Below the pieces are notes generated by a model. That model saw nothing but the letters and a program-made list of their open reading frames with translations. It was not told the origin of the DNA and did not search any database. A stretch of DNA of 64,000 nucleotides from Streptosporangiaceae bacterium NEAU-GS5 (GTDB lineage: Bacteria > Actinomycetota > Actinomycetes > Streptosporangiales > Streptosporangiaceae): NCBI GenBank assembly GCA_017592665.1, contig JAGFNW010000029.1:1-64000 (forward strand), given 5' to 3'. Position numbers and translations under genes: made by a program. Below are positions 51,458 through 62,219 of this stretch, in pieces. How positions within the stretch are numbered: the first letter of the stretch is position 1; each line of letters starts with the position of its first letter.

Positions 51458-53079
51458 GCGTCACCACCAGCACGGGCCATGGACTCGGATCCCGGCTCGC
51501 CGCGCTCGCGCGCGTCGTCGAACTCGGAGAGGGCCGCATCGACCCCGAGCTGTACGCCGAGGCCGCCCAGCTTCTGCTGCGCGCCGGCGACCGGCTGAAG
51601 CTGTCGCCCGACCACACGGTGGTGGCGCTCGCCGGAGGCACCGGCAGCGGCAAGTCGTCGCTGTTCAACGCGGTCTCCGGGCTGGAGCTTTCCCCCATCG
51701 GCGTACGCCGCCCGACCACGGCCCGCACCCACGCCTGCGTGTGGGGCCTCGACGGCGCCGGTTCACTGCTCGAATGGCTGCAGATCCAGTGGCGCCACCG
51801 ATTCGCCCGGGCCAGCGCGCTCGACCGGGGCGAAAGCCAGCTGCACGGCCTGATCCTGCTCGACCTGCCCGACCACGACTCCATCCGGGCCCTCACCGAC
51901 ACCGAGGCCGACCGCCTCATCTCGGTGGCCGACCTGGTCGTGTGGGTGCTCGACCCGCAGAAGTACGCCGATGCCTCCATCCACCGCCGCTACGTCGCCG
52001 AGCACGCCGGGCATGACGCGGTGACGGTCTTCGTGCTGAACCAGTGCGACAAGCTGACCCCCGAAGAGCAGGCGATCTGCATCGCCGACCTCGAAGACCT
52101 GCTGTCCCGCGAGGGGGTGACCCGGCCGAGGGTGGTGGCCACCTCCGCGGCCACCGGAAAGGGCGTCGACAGCCTCAAGGCCGTGCTCGCCGAGTCCGTG
52201 GCCGCCCGCCGCGCCGCCTTCCAGCGCCTCGAGGCCGACCTCGACCGGCTGATGGTCCGCCTCGCCAAGGACATGCCCGAACGGCTCCGCGTCGAGCCCA
52301 CCATCGACGGCGCCCGCCGCGCAGGCCTCGCCGACGCGCTCTGCGACGCCGTCGGGGTGCCGGCCGTGGGCGAGGCCATGGAGAACGTCTACGCAGTGCG
52401 CTCGGTCGACTGGGTCGGCTGGCCGTACGCGCGATGGGCCGCGAAATTCCGCCCCGACCCGCTCAGCAGCCTCAAGCTGGGCGACGTCAAGGATGACATC
52501 CGCGCCCTGGTGGGCAGCGCCGTGAGCGCCCAGCCCGCCGAAGTGGACAACGCCGTGCAGGCCCTCGCCGACGGGCTCGCGGGCGGCATGCCCGACGTGT
52601 GGCGCGACGGCGTCCGCGACTCGGCGCGCTCGCGCGCCGACCAGCTGCCGCGCGTCCTGTCGGAGGAGCTCTCCGAGATCGCCCCGCCGCTCGACCGCGT
52701 GCCCGGCTGGTGGTGGGTCCTCAAGTTCTGGCAGTACGCCCTGGTCCTGGCCTTCGCCGCCGGCCTGGTCTGGATCGGCGCGATCCTGTTCTACGGCGTC
52801 TTCAAGGACGGCGCGCCCCCCGCCGAGATCTTCGGCGACCCGGCGGCCCTGCCGTGGCTCGGCCTGATGATGGCCAGCGTCCTGGGCCTCGGCGCGCTCA
52901 CCGCCGTGGCCAGCCGAAACGGTGTCGTGCTCGGAGCCGGCAAGGAACGCGACCGCCTGGAAAGCGACATGCGCCGCCGCGTCGCCGCCGTGTCCCAAGA
53001 CATGGTCGTCGAACCCGTCGAACGCGAACTCCACCGCTACAACGATTTCTACGCCGCCCTGTCCACAGCCCGCAGATAG
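51454..53079 (+). CDS. dynamin-like GTPase with membrane anchor (second of pair)
   Basis: A 541-residue GTPase. The P-loop GGTGSGKSS is at about residues 61-69, LLDLPDHDSI is the switch, and LNQCDKLT the guanine-specificity motif. Two C-terminal hydrophobic helices (ALVLAFAAGLVWIGAILFYG, WLGLMMASVLGLGALTAVAS) anchor it in the membrane near residue 430-480. It overlaps the first GTPase by ATGA, and the two probably form a membrane complex at septa. Confidence 0.8.
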   Translation: MSVTTSTGHGLGSRLAALARVVELGEGRIDPELYAEAAQLLLRAGDRLKLSPDHTVVALAGGTGSGKSSLFNAVSGLELSPIGVRRPTTARTHACVWGLDGAGSLLEWLQIQWRHRFARASALDRGESQLHGLILLDLPDHDSIRALTDTEADRLISVADLVVWVLDPQKYADASIHRRYVAEHAGHDAVTVFVLNQCDKLTPEEQAICIADLEDLLSREGVTRPRVVATSAATGKGVDSLKAVLAESVAARRAAFQRLEADLDRLMVRLAKDMPERLRVEPTIDGARRAGLADALCDAVGVPAVGEAMENVYAVRSVDWVGWPYARWAAKFRPDPLSSLKLGDVKDDIRALVGSAVSAQPAEVDNAVQALADGLAGGMPDVWRDGVRDSARSRADQLPRVLSEELSEIAPPLDRVPGWWWVLKFWQYALVLAFAAGLVWIGAILFYGVFKDGAPPAEIFGDPAALPWLGLMMASVLGLGALTAVASRNGVVLGAGKERDRLESDMRRRVAAVSQDMVVEPVERELHRYNDFYAALSTARR

Positions 53080-53260
53080 CGCCCGCGCGAGCGCGCGGAC
53101 ATGGACCGCGTGGGTACGCGCGGTGATTGGGCGAGCGCGCGGGCGGTGACTGGGCGCCGGCACGTTATCCACAGAACGCCTTTCGGCCCCACCGACCTCC
53201 GCCCTCAAGCGGCAACCTGTCCTCCGAGTCCGGCGAGGGTCCGGACGCTGGAGGCAGGTC

Positions 53261-53923
53261 ATGAGCGAGATCTACGTAACGCTGAGCGGCAACGTCGCCG
53301 CGGAACCACGCCAGTTCCAGTTCAGGGACGGCTCGCGCGCGACATCGTTGCGGCTGGCGGTCAACCGGCGGTCCTACGACCGTGAGACCCAGACGTGGCA
53401 GGACGAGCAGGTCACGTTCTACACCGTCCGGTGCTATCGCGCCCTCGCCGACCACGTCGCGCAATCGGTTCGACGCGGCCATCCGATCATCGTCTCGGGC
53501 AAGCTGCGCATCAAGCAGTTCGAGCGCGACAGCGAGCAGCGGTTCTGGGTGGAGGTCGAGGCCATGTCCGTGGGCCACGACCTCAAGTGGGGGATCAGCA
53601 GCTTCGACCGCCCGGCCCGGGGCGCGTCCGCCCCGCTCATGTCCGAGGACGAGCGCCGCCGCATGGAAGACGACTCCCGCGACCTGGAAACGGCCCTTCC
53701 CGCGCTACGAGCCGTCCCCGACGACGAGCTGCCCTTCCCCACAGAAGACCCCACCCGCCCTACGGACGTCCCCACCCGCCCTACGGACGCCCCCACCCGC
53801 CCCACGGACGACCCCGCCGAAGTCGGCACCCACCCCACGGGCGACCCCGCCGAAGTCGGCGCCCACCCCCAAGCAGACCTCACCCCACCCAGCGAGGGCG
53901 AACCCCTTCCCCTAGCCGCCTGA
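53261..53923 (+). CDS. ssb: single-stranded DNA-binding protein, SsbB-like
   Basis: A 220-residue protein. Residues 1-110 form the OB fold (YVTLSGNVAAEPRQFQFRDG, FYTVRCYRALADHVAQSV). The tail is low-complexity with repeats of TRPTD(V/A/D)P and PAEVG, and ends PLPLAA; the acidic DDDIPF-type tip of replicative SSB is missing. This is the feature of the second paralogue (SsbB) linked to chromosome segregation in Streptomyces. It lies 181 bases after the GTPase pair. Confidence 0.85.
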   Translation: MSEIYVTLSGNVAAEPRQFQFRDGSRATSLRLAVNRRSYDRETQTWQDEQVTFYTVRCYRALADHVAQSVRRGHPIIVSGKLRIKQFERDSEQRFWVEVEAMSVGHDLKWGISSFDRPARGASAPLMSEDERRRMEDDSRDLETALPALRAVPDDELPFPTEDPTRPTDVPTRPTDAPTRPTDDPAEVGTHPTGDPAEVGAHPQADLTPPSEGEPLPLAA

Positions 53924-53958
53924 CCGGAGGCATCCCCCCAGCCCAAAGGGCCACAAAC

Positions 53959-54048
53959 CGTCCGACCGGAGACGGCCGTCCGAGCGGAGACGGCCGTCCG
54001 AGCGGAGACGGCCGTCCGAGCGGAGACGGTCGTCCGAGCGGAGACGAC
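53959..54048. repeat. 18-bp tandem repeat, five copies
   Basis: Five contiguous copies of CGTCCGAGCGGAGACGGC, with single changes in copy 1 (base 8) and in the last two bases of copies 4-5. It lies 36 bases after the ssb stop. No variable spacers are present, so it is not a CRISPR. Confidence 0.9.
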
Positions 54049-54060
54049 GCACGACAAAAC

Positions 54061-54098
54061 GCGGCAGCCGCCTGGGTGCGCACCCAGGCGGCTGCCGC
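54061..54098. terminator. perfect 38-bp palindrome
   Basis: GCGGCAGCCGCCTGGGTGC followed by its exact reverse complement. A 17-bp stem with a tiny loop would stop or protect transcripts of ssb on the plus strand, or of a small RNA on the minus strand. No T-run follows on either side. Confidence 0.75.
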
Positions 54099-54543
54099 GC
54101 TCAGGACAGGAGGGACCCGTGTGTGAAGGTCACGGGCGTCGGCGCGACTCGATCCGGCGTCAGCACCGGATGAGACCCGGGTGCTGCTCGGTCCGGCGAG
54201 GACGCCGGATCAGGTCCAGGTAACGCCCCGCACCATGACTGCTCCTTTCCAACCGGCCCGCTCATGAAGAGCGGCCCCCACCGTTGTGGCTCAAGACCGT
54301 TGTAGCCCAAGCGTGCGGAGGCCATTCATGCGGCCTCGATCAAACTGGCCGGGGCCACTGCGCAGACTACGCGGTTCGCCATCCGTCAGGCCTGACCTAC
54401 GGCCAAACCGACGGCGTGCCGAGCCTGCCTTCGCATGGATCCGCTCTGAAATCGACCGCGCACCCAAGGTAGCGGTTCTCATCGCGCAACGCACTCAGCG
54501 CAATTATTGTGTTACGCATCGTGAGAAGCGATTGGGGGACGGG
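54099..54543. other. noncoding region with a mini-ORF and paired hairpins
   Basis: On the minus strand at 54236-54210, AAAGGAGCAGTC precedes ATG and an 8-codon ORF (MVRGVTWT, stop TGA). A TCCGGCG-TCCT-CGCCGGA hairpin follows directly (54192-54209). An 11-base word (GATCCGGCGTC at 54150-54160) is complementary to GACGCCGGATC at 54201-54211, so a second, mutually exclusive fold is possible. ACCGTTGT occurs twice at 54280 and 54296. No gene is downstream on that strand except antisense ssb. Confidence 0.45.
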
Positions 54544-56880
54544 ATGACGGCGCCCGGCAAGGCTTCGGCCAAGGCTCGTGACGGAGCGCCGTCCCGGACC
54601 GGCCGATGGCCACTCCTCGGGCAGCGCCGTGCCCTCGTGATCTATTTGTCCACGATCGTCGCCCTCTACCTCCTCGCTATCCTCTTCTTCCTCACCGCCA
54701 CCCTCACCACCGCCCTCACGACCACCCTGACCTCCCCCACCTCCCCAACCCCCGCACCGACCCTGTCCCCCTCCGCCGCCCCGGCCTCCTCCCCGGTCTC
54801 CGCAGGAGCCCTGCCTCCCCCCGGCCTGCCAGCCTCCCCAGGCCCCTCGTCCGCCCCCACCTCCCCCACCTCCGCAGGGCCCCTGCCCTCCGCCGCCGCT
54901 CCGGTCTCCTCCCCGGTCTCCGCAGGAGCCTTGCCTCCCCCCGGCCTGCCAGCCTCCCCAGGCCCCTCGTCCGCCACCACCTCCCCCACCTCCGCAGGGC
55001 CCCTGCCCTCCGCCGCCGCTCCGGTCTCCTCCCCGGTCTCCGCAGGGGCCGTGGCTCCCCCCGGGCTCCTGCCTTTCGCCGGCCAGGCACGCCTGCCCAG
55101 CGCATCAGATCTTCCGGCCATCCTGGGCGTGTCCCACGGATTCTGGCTCTCCGACGTCATCACCTTCTGCGCCCTGATGGCATGCGGTGCCGTCTGCATC
55201 GAGGCCACCCGCCGCCTCGGCATGCCCGCCGGCGTCGCCCGCGACCTCCTCTCCGCCTGGTGGCTCCCGGTCGCGCTCCTCCTGCCCCCGCTATACGCCC
55301 TGCTCGCCCCCGTGCCCCTCCAGCTCCTACTGCAGCTCCGGGTGCGTCCCACGGTCCTCTACCGCCGCGTCTTCAGCGCCGCCGCCATCGGCCTCTCAGC
55401 CTGCATCGCCTCCGTCGCCTTCCACGCCGCTATCGCCGCCATCGGGGGCCCCCACCCCGCAATCGCCTCCCACGCCGCCGTCACCTCCCACGCCGTCACC
55501 TCCCACGCCGCCGTTACCTCCCACGCCGCCGTCGGTCCCCACATCGCAGCCGCCACCACGCACACCACCATTGCCTCGCAAGGTGCCATCGCACCTCACA
55601 CCGCAGCCGTCTCTTCCCACGCTGGGACTAGCGCGGGCGCCGTCCGTGCCGGAACGGTGCCCGACGCTGTCTGGGCTAGGGTCGCGGCCGCCGTCGCCAC
55701 CACTCACGCCGCCACCACCTACACCGCAATCACCCCCGCCTCTCGTCCCCGGGCTGCCGGGACCGCGCATGCCGGGGCTGTTCATGCGGGGGTCGGCCAT
55801 CCGAGGGTCGGCCATGTGGGGATTGGCCATGCCGGGGGCACCGCTGTTGTTCTGCGTGCCGCCGTTGCTACTCACGCTGAAGCCGGGGCCGTCTCCGTTC
55901 ATCCGGAGGCCGTGGCCGGCACAGGCGTCGCCTGGAGGGGAGCCATCCCGACGCGTGCTTCGGCTGTCACCGCTGACGGCGGTGCGGGCGGCGCCGATGG
56001 TGGGGGATTTGGCTCGTCACGGGTCTGGGGCGTGTTTCACGCTGCCGGCGGCGAGGCGTCGGGGTTGTCGCAGGGCAACGGCTGGGCCATCCTGGCCGCG
56101 ATTGCCTGCGCCATCGCGTTCGCCGTGCTCAACACGAGCATCATCGCCGTGGCAGCCCACATGGCCGACCCCGACAGCCGCTGGCGCGACGTCTTCTGGA
56201 ATCGCGAGAGCCTGCTGCTCGATGTCGTCGAGCTCTGCCTCGGCGTGCTCGTGGCCATCACGTGCGGGCTCAACCTGGCGCTGCTGCTACTCGCGCTGCC
56301 GCCCGTCGTGCTACTTCAGCGCAGCCTGCTCCACCAGCAGTTGCAGGCCGCGGCGCGGACCGACGCCAAGACGGGACTGCTCAACGCGGCCGCCTGGCAG
56401 CGCGAGGCCGATACCGAGATCGTCCGAGCCCAGCGCACCGGCGACACGCTCGCCCTGCTGATCGTCGACATCGACCACTTCAAGCGCGTCAACGACACCT
56501 ACGGGCACCTCATCGGCGACCAGGTGCTGATCAGCGTGGCCGCGGCGCTTCGCAGTCAGCTCCGCGACTACGACGTGGTCGGCCGCTTCGGCGGCGAGGA
56601 GTTCGTGGTCCTGCTTCCGCGCGCCGACATCGCCGAAGCCCGCCGAGTGGCCGAGCGCCTACGCACGCGCGTCAGCCGGATGGCCGTCCCGGCCGAAGAC
56701 GCGATGATCACCGTCACCATTTCCGCCGGCGTCGCCATCATGAACATGCACGGCGCCGACCTGATCGAGCTCCTCGCCGCCGCAGACCTGGCTCTCTACC
56801 GCGCCAAAGAACTCGGCCGCGACCGCATCTGCCTCCCCGTGACCCAGAAAGATCCCGGCCCGCCACCTCTCGCTTCCTGA
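54544..56880 (+). CDS. GGDEF diguanylate cyclase with expanded low-complexity membrane region
   Basis: A 778-residue membrane-bound c-di-GMP synthase. The C-terminal domain has VDIDHFKRVNDTYGHLIGDQ, the active-site variant GGEEF at residues 683-687 (still active in many enzymes) and an upstream inhibitory RxxD site (RDYD, 674-677). The N-terminal sensor part has several membrane helices interrupted by two unusual expansions. Residues about 75-175 hold a 40-residue Pro/Ser/Ala unit repeated with a 120-base DNA period, and residues about 300-500 are rich in His, Ala and Thr. GGGGGACGGG precedes ATG 54544; the frame is open to 54286. Confidence 0.85.
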   Translation: MTAPGKASAKARDGAPSRTGRWPLLGQRRALVIYLSTIVALYLLAILFFLTATLTTALTTTLTSPTSPTPAPTLSPSAAPASSPVSAGALPPPGLPASPGPSSAPTSPTSAGPLPSAAAPVSSPVSAGALPPPGLPASPGPSSATTSPTSAGPLPSAAAPVSSPVSAGAVAPPGLLPFAGQARLPSASDLPAILGVSHGFWLSDVITFCALMACGAVCIEATRRLGMPAGVARDLLSAWWLPVALLLPPLYALLAPVPLQLLLQLRVRPTVLYRRVFSAAAIGLSACIASVAFHAAIAAIGGPHPAIASHAAVTSHAVTSHAAVTSHAAVGPHIAAATTHTTIASQGAIAPHTAAVSSHAGTSAGAVRAGTVPDAVWARVAAAVATTHAATTYTAITPASRPRAAGTAHAGAVHAGVGHPRVGHVGIGHAGGTAVVLRAAVATHAEAGAVSVHPEAVAGTGVAWRGAIPTRASAVTADGGAGGADGGGFGSSRVWGVFHAAGGEASGLSQGNGWAILAAIACAIAFAVLNTSIIAVAAHMADPDSRWRDVFWNRESLLLDVVELCLGVLVAITCGLNLALLLLALPPVVLLQRSLLHQQLQAAARTDAKTGLLNAAAWQREADTEIVRAQRTGDTLALLIVDIDHFKRVNDTYGHLIGDQVLISVAAALRSQLRDYDVVGRFGGEEFVVLLPRADIAEARRVAERLRTRVSRMAVPAEDAMITVTISAGVAIMNMHGADLIELLAAADLALYRAKELGRDRICLPVTQKDPGPPPLAS

Positions 56881-56936
56881 CCTCGGACACACGGCATCTG
56901 GGCGCGGTGGTGGTGGCTGGGGTGAAGACTGGGGGT

Positions 56937-57488
56937 GTGGAATTCTTCTGTTATCACCGGGATCGGGTCGGCTCTCTGGCGTTGCGGGATGAGTTGCTGG
57001 AGGCACACTGGTCGTACATGGATGGGTATGCGGCGGAGATGATCGCTCGCGGGCCGACGCTCGCTGACGAGGACGATGAGGTGGCCACCGGGAGCGTGCA
57101 TATCGTCGACCTGCCGGATCCTGCCGCAGCCCGGGCGTTCGCGTTCGATGAGCCGAATTATCAGGCCGGGGTCTATCGGGATGTGTTGCTGCGGCGGTGG
57201 CGGAATTTGCTGGGGCGGACCATGTGGGACTTCGCCGGTGGCCGGGACGGCGGCAATCGGTATCTGGTGCTCGGCCTTGGCGAGGGGGACGGCGTTGACC
57301 ACGACGTGCCGGCCGATCGGGATGAGCTGATCGCGTACGGGCCGCTGCTGTCTGACGATGGGGTCGGCTGGCTGGGCACGGCCGTGTTGGTCCGCGCGCC
57401 GGATCCGGATGCTGCCCGGTCGGTGCTCACCCTGGACGGGTATGCCGGCATCGAGGTCCACAAGTGGCAGTTCGGCGGCCGGTCGTGA
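56937..57488 (+). CDS. YciI-like domain protein (tandem)
   Basis: A 183-residue protein. The first half (EFFCYHRDRVGSLALRDELL, HWSYMDGYAAEMIARGPTLA) is a YciI/YCII-like ferredoxin-fold domain, and the second (GPLLSDDGVGWLGTAVLVRA) repeats its GxLL...G pattern. Enzymatic role is unknown for most members. GTG 56937 is the plausible start. It lies 56 bases after the GGDEF gene. Confidence 0.65.
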   Translation: MEFFCYHRDRVGSLALRDELLEAHWSYMDGYAAEMIARGPTLADEDDEVATGSVHIVDLPDPAAARAFAFDEPNYQAGVYRDVLLRRWRNLLGRTMWDFAGGRDGGNRYLVLGLGEGDGVDHDVPADRDELIAYGPLLSDDGVGWLGTAVLVRAPDPDAARSVLTLDGYAGIEVHKWQFGGRS

Positions 57489-57654
57489 TCACCGGTCCAA
57501 CATCACCCGTCCAACATCATCGGTCGTAGTCATCGGTCCAGATCTCCGGTCGTGATGATGGGCTGTTGAGATCTGTTGTGGGAAATCAGGGGCCTTGGGT
57601 GGGTGGGGTTCTGGGCGGGCGTCGCGTGTGGCGGGGGCCACTAAGCTTTAGGGC

Positions 57655-59319
<1,665 letters not shown>

Positions 59320-59334
59320 CACAGCGCATCAGAG

Positions 59335-59366
59335 TGGCGGGGCCGCATCCGCGTCCCCGCCATTTT
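59335..59366 (+). terminator. ettA terminator
   Basis: TGGCGGGG ... CCCCGCCA stem (8 bp, 12-base loop) followed by TTTT, 15 bases after the ettA stop and before the opposing GH13 gene end. Confidence 0.85.
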
Positions 59367-59379
59367 CATGCGCGCAAAG

Positions 59380-60888
59380 TTATTCGGTGAGGAGCCAGGC
59401 GGCGGTGTCGGGGGGCAGGATGTCGCCGTCGAGGCGGCCGTTGGAGATGAGCACCTGCTCGTGAGGCGGCAGATCCACGGGCTCGTCACCGCAGTTGATG
59501 GCGCAGATGAGCTTGCCTCGGGCGAAGAACAGCGCGTCCGTCGGAGAGTCCAGCCACGCGATCGTGTCCGGGAGGGTGCCGCCGAGGCTGCGACGGGTGG
59601 CCAGGGCCCGGCGGTAGAAGGACAGGGTCGATGCCGGATCGCTGGTCTGGCGTTCGGCGGTCAGGTCGGCCCATTCCGCGGGCTGCGGCAGCCACGACCC
59701 GCCCGGCCCGAAGCCGTACGGCGCGGTGTCGCCGGACCAGGGGAGCGGAACGCGACATCCGTCTCGCCCCGGAACCTCCCCCTTAGTCCGCAAGAAGATA
59801 GGATCTTGGCGCGCCTCCGGGGGAATATCCTTCACCTCGTGGAGGCCTAGTTCCTCCCCCTGGTAGAGATACACAGATCCAGGGAGGGCCAGCATGGCAA
59901 GCAGGGCGGCGTTGCCGCGGACGAGCCCTCGAGCCGGGTCGGCGCCTTCGGCGTAGCGCGTGGGATGCCGTACGACATCGTGGTTGGACAGCACCCACGT
60001 CGGCGCCGGCACCGCGGCCAGCGTGTCGTCGATGACCTTCCGGAAGGACGCGGCCGCCCACGGGGCTTCCAGCCACGCGAAGTTGAAGCTCTGATGCAGT
60101 TCGTCGGGCCGCACATAGGCGGCGAGGTCGTGGGCCGAGTCTGTCCACACCTCGCCGATCAGGGCGGGTTCGTGCGGATATGTGTCGACGATCTTGCGCC
60201 ACTCCCGATAGACGTCGTGCACCTCCGGCTGGCTCCAGATGGGCGACGACGCGGTGAAACCGGGGTCGGTGTCGGGCAGACCCTCCGCCTTGAACAGGCC
60301 CATGGCCACGTCGATGCGGAATCCGTCGATGTTCCTGTCCAGCCAGAACCGCAGGATGTCGAGGAACGCGTCCTGCACTTCGGGGTTGCGCCAGTTGAAG
60401 TCGGGCTGTTCCGGCGCGAACATGTGCAGATACCACTGGCCGTCGTCCACCTGCGTCCACGCGGGGCCGCCGAAGACCGACACCCAGTTGTTGGTGTGGT
60501 CGCGGAAGATGTAGCGGTCGCGGTGCCGGCCGCGCAGCGCCTCCTGGAACCAGGCGTGCTGCGAAGAACTGTGGTTGGGCACGATGTCGACCACCACCCG
60601 CAGGCCGTGCTCGTGTGCCGCCGCGACCAGGGCGTCGAAGTCGGACATCGAGCCGAACAGCGGATCCACGGCGCGATAGTCGGCCACGTCGTAGCCGCCG
60701 TCGGCCATGGGGGACCGGTTGAACGGGGTCAGCCAGATCGCGTCGACGCCGAGATCGGCCAGGTAGGGCAGGCGACTGGTCACTCCAGGCAGGTCGCCCA
60801 CTCCGTCACCCGAGGCGTCAGCGAAGCTGCGCACGTAGATCTCGTAGACGACGGCGTCACGCCACCAGGGGGTACGGTTTTGGTCCAT
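59380..60888 (-). CDS. glycoside hydrolase family 13 alpha-glucosidase
   Basis: A 502-residue intracellular GH13 enzyme. The four conserved regions are VVDIVPNHSS, DGFRIDVAMG (Asp nucleophile), LIGEVWTDS (Glu acid) and VLSNHDVVR. The N-terminal WWRDAVVYEIYVRSFADASG and DLGVDAIWLTPFNRSPMADG place it with alpha-1,4/1,6-glucosidases. No signal peptide. ATG 60888 is used, as the earlier frame sequence is unlike the family. The globin gene lies 20 bases upstream on the same strand. Confidence 0.9.
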   Translation of the reverse strand: MDQNRTPWWRDAVVYEIYVRSFADASGDGVGDLPGVTSRLPYLADLGVDAIWLTPFNRSPMADGGYDVADYRAVDPLFGSMSDFDALVAAAHEHGLRVVVDIVPNHSSSQHAWFQEALRGRHRDRYIFRDHTNNWVSVFGGPAWTQVDDGQWYLHMFAPEQPDFNWRNPEVQDAFLDILRFWLDRNIDGFRIDVAMGLFKAEGLPDTDPGFTASSPIWSQPEVHDVYREWRKIVDTYPHEPALIGEVWTDSAHDLAAYVRPDELHQSFNFAWLEAPWAAASFRKVIDDTLAAVPAPTWVLSNHDVVRHPTRYAEGADPARGLVRGNAALLAMLALPGSVYLYQGEELGLHEVKDIPPEARQDPIFLRTKGEVPGRDGCRVPLPWSGDTAPYGFGPGGSWLPQPAEWADLTAERQTSDPASTLSFYRRALATRRSLGGTLPDTIAWLDSPTDALFFARGKLICAINCGDEPVDLPPHEQVLISNGRLDGDILPPDTAAWLLTE

Positions 60889-60908
60889 AGATCCAGGGTT
60901 GCCCTCAC

Positions 60909-61292
60909 TCAGCCCGGTGTATTCACCAGACTTTGCGCCGCGTAGACCAGGTATTGCCACAACTGCTGCTCACGCTCCGGCGGAAGCCCCAGGGACTGCA
61001 CGGCCTCGCCCATGTGCTTGAGCCACGCGTCGCGCTCGACCGGCCCGATGACGAAAGGCGCGTGCCGCATCCTGAGCCGCGGATGGCCGCGCTGCTGACT
61101 ATACGTGGTCGGGCCGCCCCAATATTGGATGAGAAAGCCTCTCAGCCGCTCCTCGGCCCCCGACAGGTCGGCCTCGGGATACAGCGGACGCAGCACCGGG
61201 TCGTCGGCGACCCCTTCGTAGAACCGGTGCACGAGACGGCGGAAGGTCTCCTCGCCACCGACCACCTCGTAAAAGCTCTCCTCGGTGTTCAC
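60909..61292 (-). CDS. truncated hemoglobin, group II (GlbO-like)
   Basis: A 127-residue 2-on-2 globin. Key segments are [49 protein letters not shown] and WLKHMGEAV; the proximal His lies in RMRHAPF, and Trp/Tyr of the distal pocket are present. Group II proteins bind oxygen and aid redox or respiration. It is in a row of minus-strand genes with the MscS channel upstream. Confidence 0.9.
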   Translation of the reverse strand: MNTEESFYEVVGGEETFRRLVHRFYEGVADDPVLRPLYPEADLSGAEERLRGFLIQYWGGPTTYSQQRGHPRLRMRHAPFVIGPVERDAWLKHMGEAVQSLGLPPEREQQLWQYLVYAAQSLVNTPG

Positions 61293-61301
61293 AGCGTCAG
61301 C

Positions 61302-62219
61302 CTACGCGGCGACGAACACAAGTCCGCGCGCGTCGAAGGCCTGCTTCACGCGCAACCGCAGCTCACGCGCCACCCGCGCGGTCTCGTTCGGAACGGTCTT
61401 CACGTTGATCCGGAAGATCAGCGCCTTGTCGGAGATCTGCTCGAGGCCGAAGACCTGAGGCTCCTCCACGATCACCGTCTCGTGGTAGTCCGGGTCCTGC
61501 CAGAGGTCCTGGGCGATCCCGGTCAGCAGCTCGCGGACGGCTGTGATATCCGTCTCGTACGCCACGGGGACGTCGACCACGGCCCTCGACCAGCCCTGCG
61601 ACTCGTTGCCGATCCGGGTGATCGTGCCGTTGCGCACGTACCAAACCTTGCCGTCGGCGTCGCGCAGCCGGGTGATCCGCAGGGTCACCGACTCGACCGT
61701 GCCGATCGCCTGTCCCGTGTCGATGTGGTCGCCGACGCCGTACTGATCCTCGAGCAGCATGAACACACCGGCGATGAAGTCCTTGACCAGCTCCTGCGCG
61801 CCGAAGCCGACGGCGACGCCGAGGATGCCGACGCTGGTGAGCAGCGGTGCGAGCTCGATGCCGAGCCGAGCCATGATCATCAGCACGGCCGTGCCGAGGA
61901 TGATCACCGAGGCCAGGCTACGCAGCACCGACCCGAGCGTCTCGGCCCGCTGCCGGCGGCGCTCGGTCATGATCGCGCCGTTGTCGAGGATGGCGAGCGT
62001 GCGGCCGCGCAATCGCTCGGGCAGCACGCCGCTGGCGGCGCGCTGGGTGATTCGCAGGATTACCCGATTTATCAGCGTACGTAGCACCAGCGCCCCGAGC
62101 AGGATGATCACTACGGTGATCGCCCAGGCCACCAGCGGGGCCCACGTCACGTTCGGCAGCGTGCTCTGGATGGCGGTACAGATGGAGTCGTTCGCCGGGC
62201 AGTCGAACTTGGTCTGCAC
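61302..62219 (-). CDS. MscS-family mechanosensitive channel
   Basis: A 305-residue channel. An N-terminal helix (PLVAWAITVVIILLGALVLR), a second near residue 115-135, and the pore helix GILGVAVGFGAQELVKDFIA are visible, followed by the beta domain (DQYGVGDHIDTGQAIGTVES, RNGTITRIGNESQGWSRAVV). It releases solutes under hypo-osmotic stress. GTG 62219 is chosen because GGGGGATC precedes it. It is 9 bases upstream of the globin gene. Confidence 0.9.
   Translation of the reverse strand: MQTKFDCPANDSICTAIQSTLPNVTWAPLVAWAITVVIILLGALVLRTLINRVILRITQRAASGVLPERLRGRTLAILDNGAIMTERRRQRAETLGSVLRSLASVIILGTAVLMIMARLGIELAPLLTSVGILGVAVGFGAQELVKDFIAGVFMLLEDQYGVGDHIDTGQAIGTVESVTLRITRLRDADGKVWYVRNGTITRIGNESQGWSRAVVDVPVAYETDITAVRELLTGIAQDLWQDPDYHETVIVEEPQVFGLEQISDKALIFRINVKTVPNETARVARELRLRVKQAFDARGLVFVAA

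Noticed and set aside
53959-54048. CRISPR-like regular repeats
   Set aside because: The 18-bp units are contiguous without spacers; no cas genes are near.
55396-55902. A Gly/Asp-rich minus-strand frame with repeated PRM/PHM units
   Set aside because: It is the complement of the low-complexity section of the GGDEF gene and has no start signal or domain.
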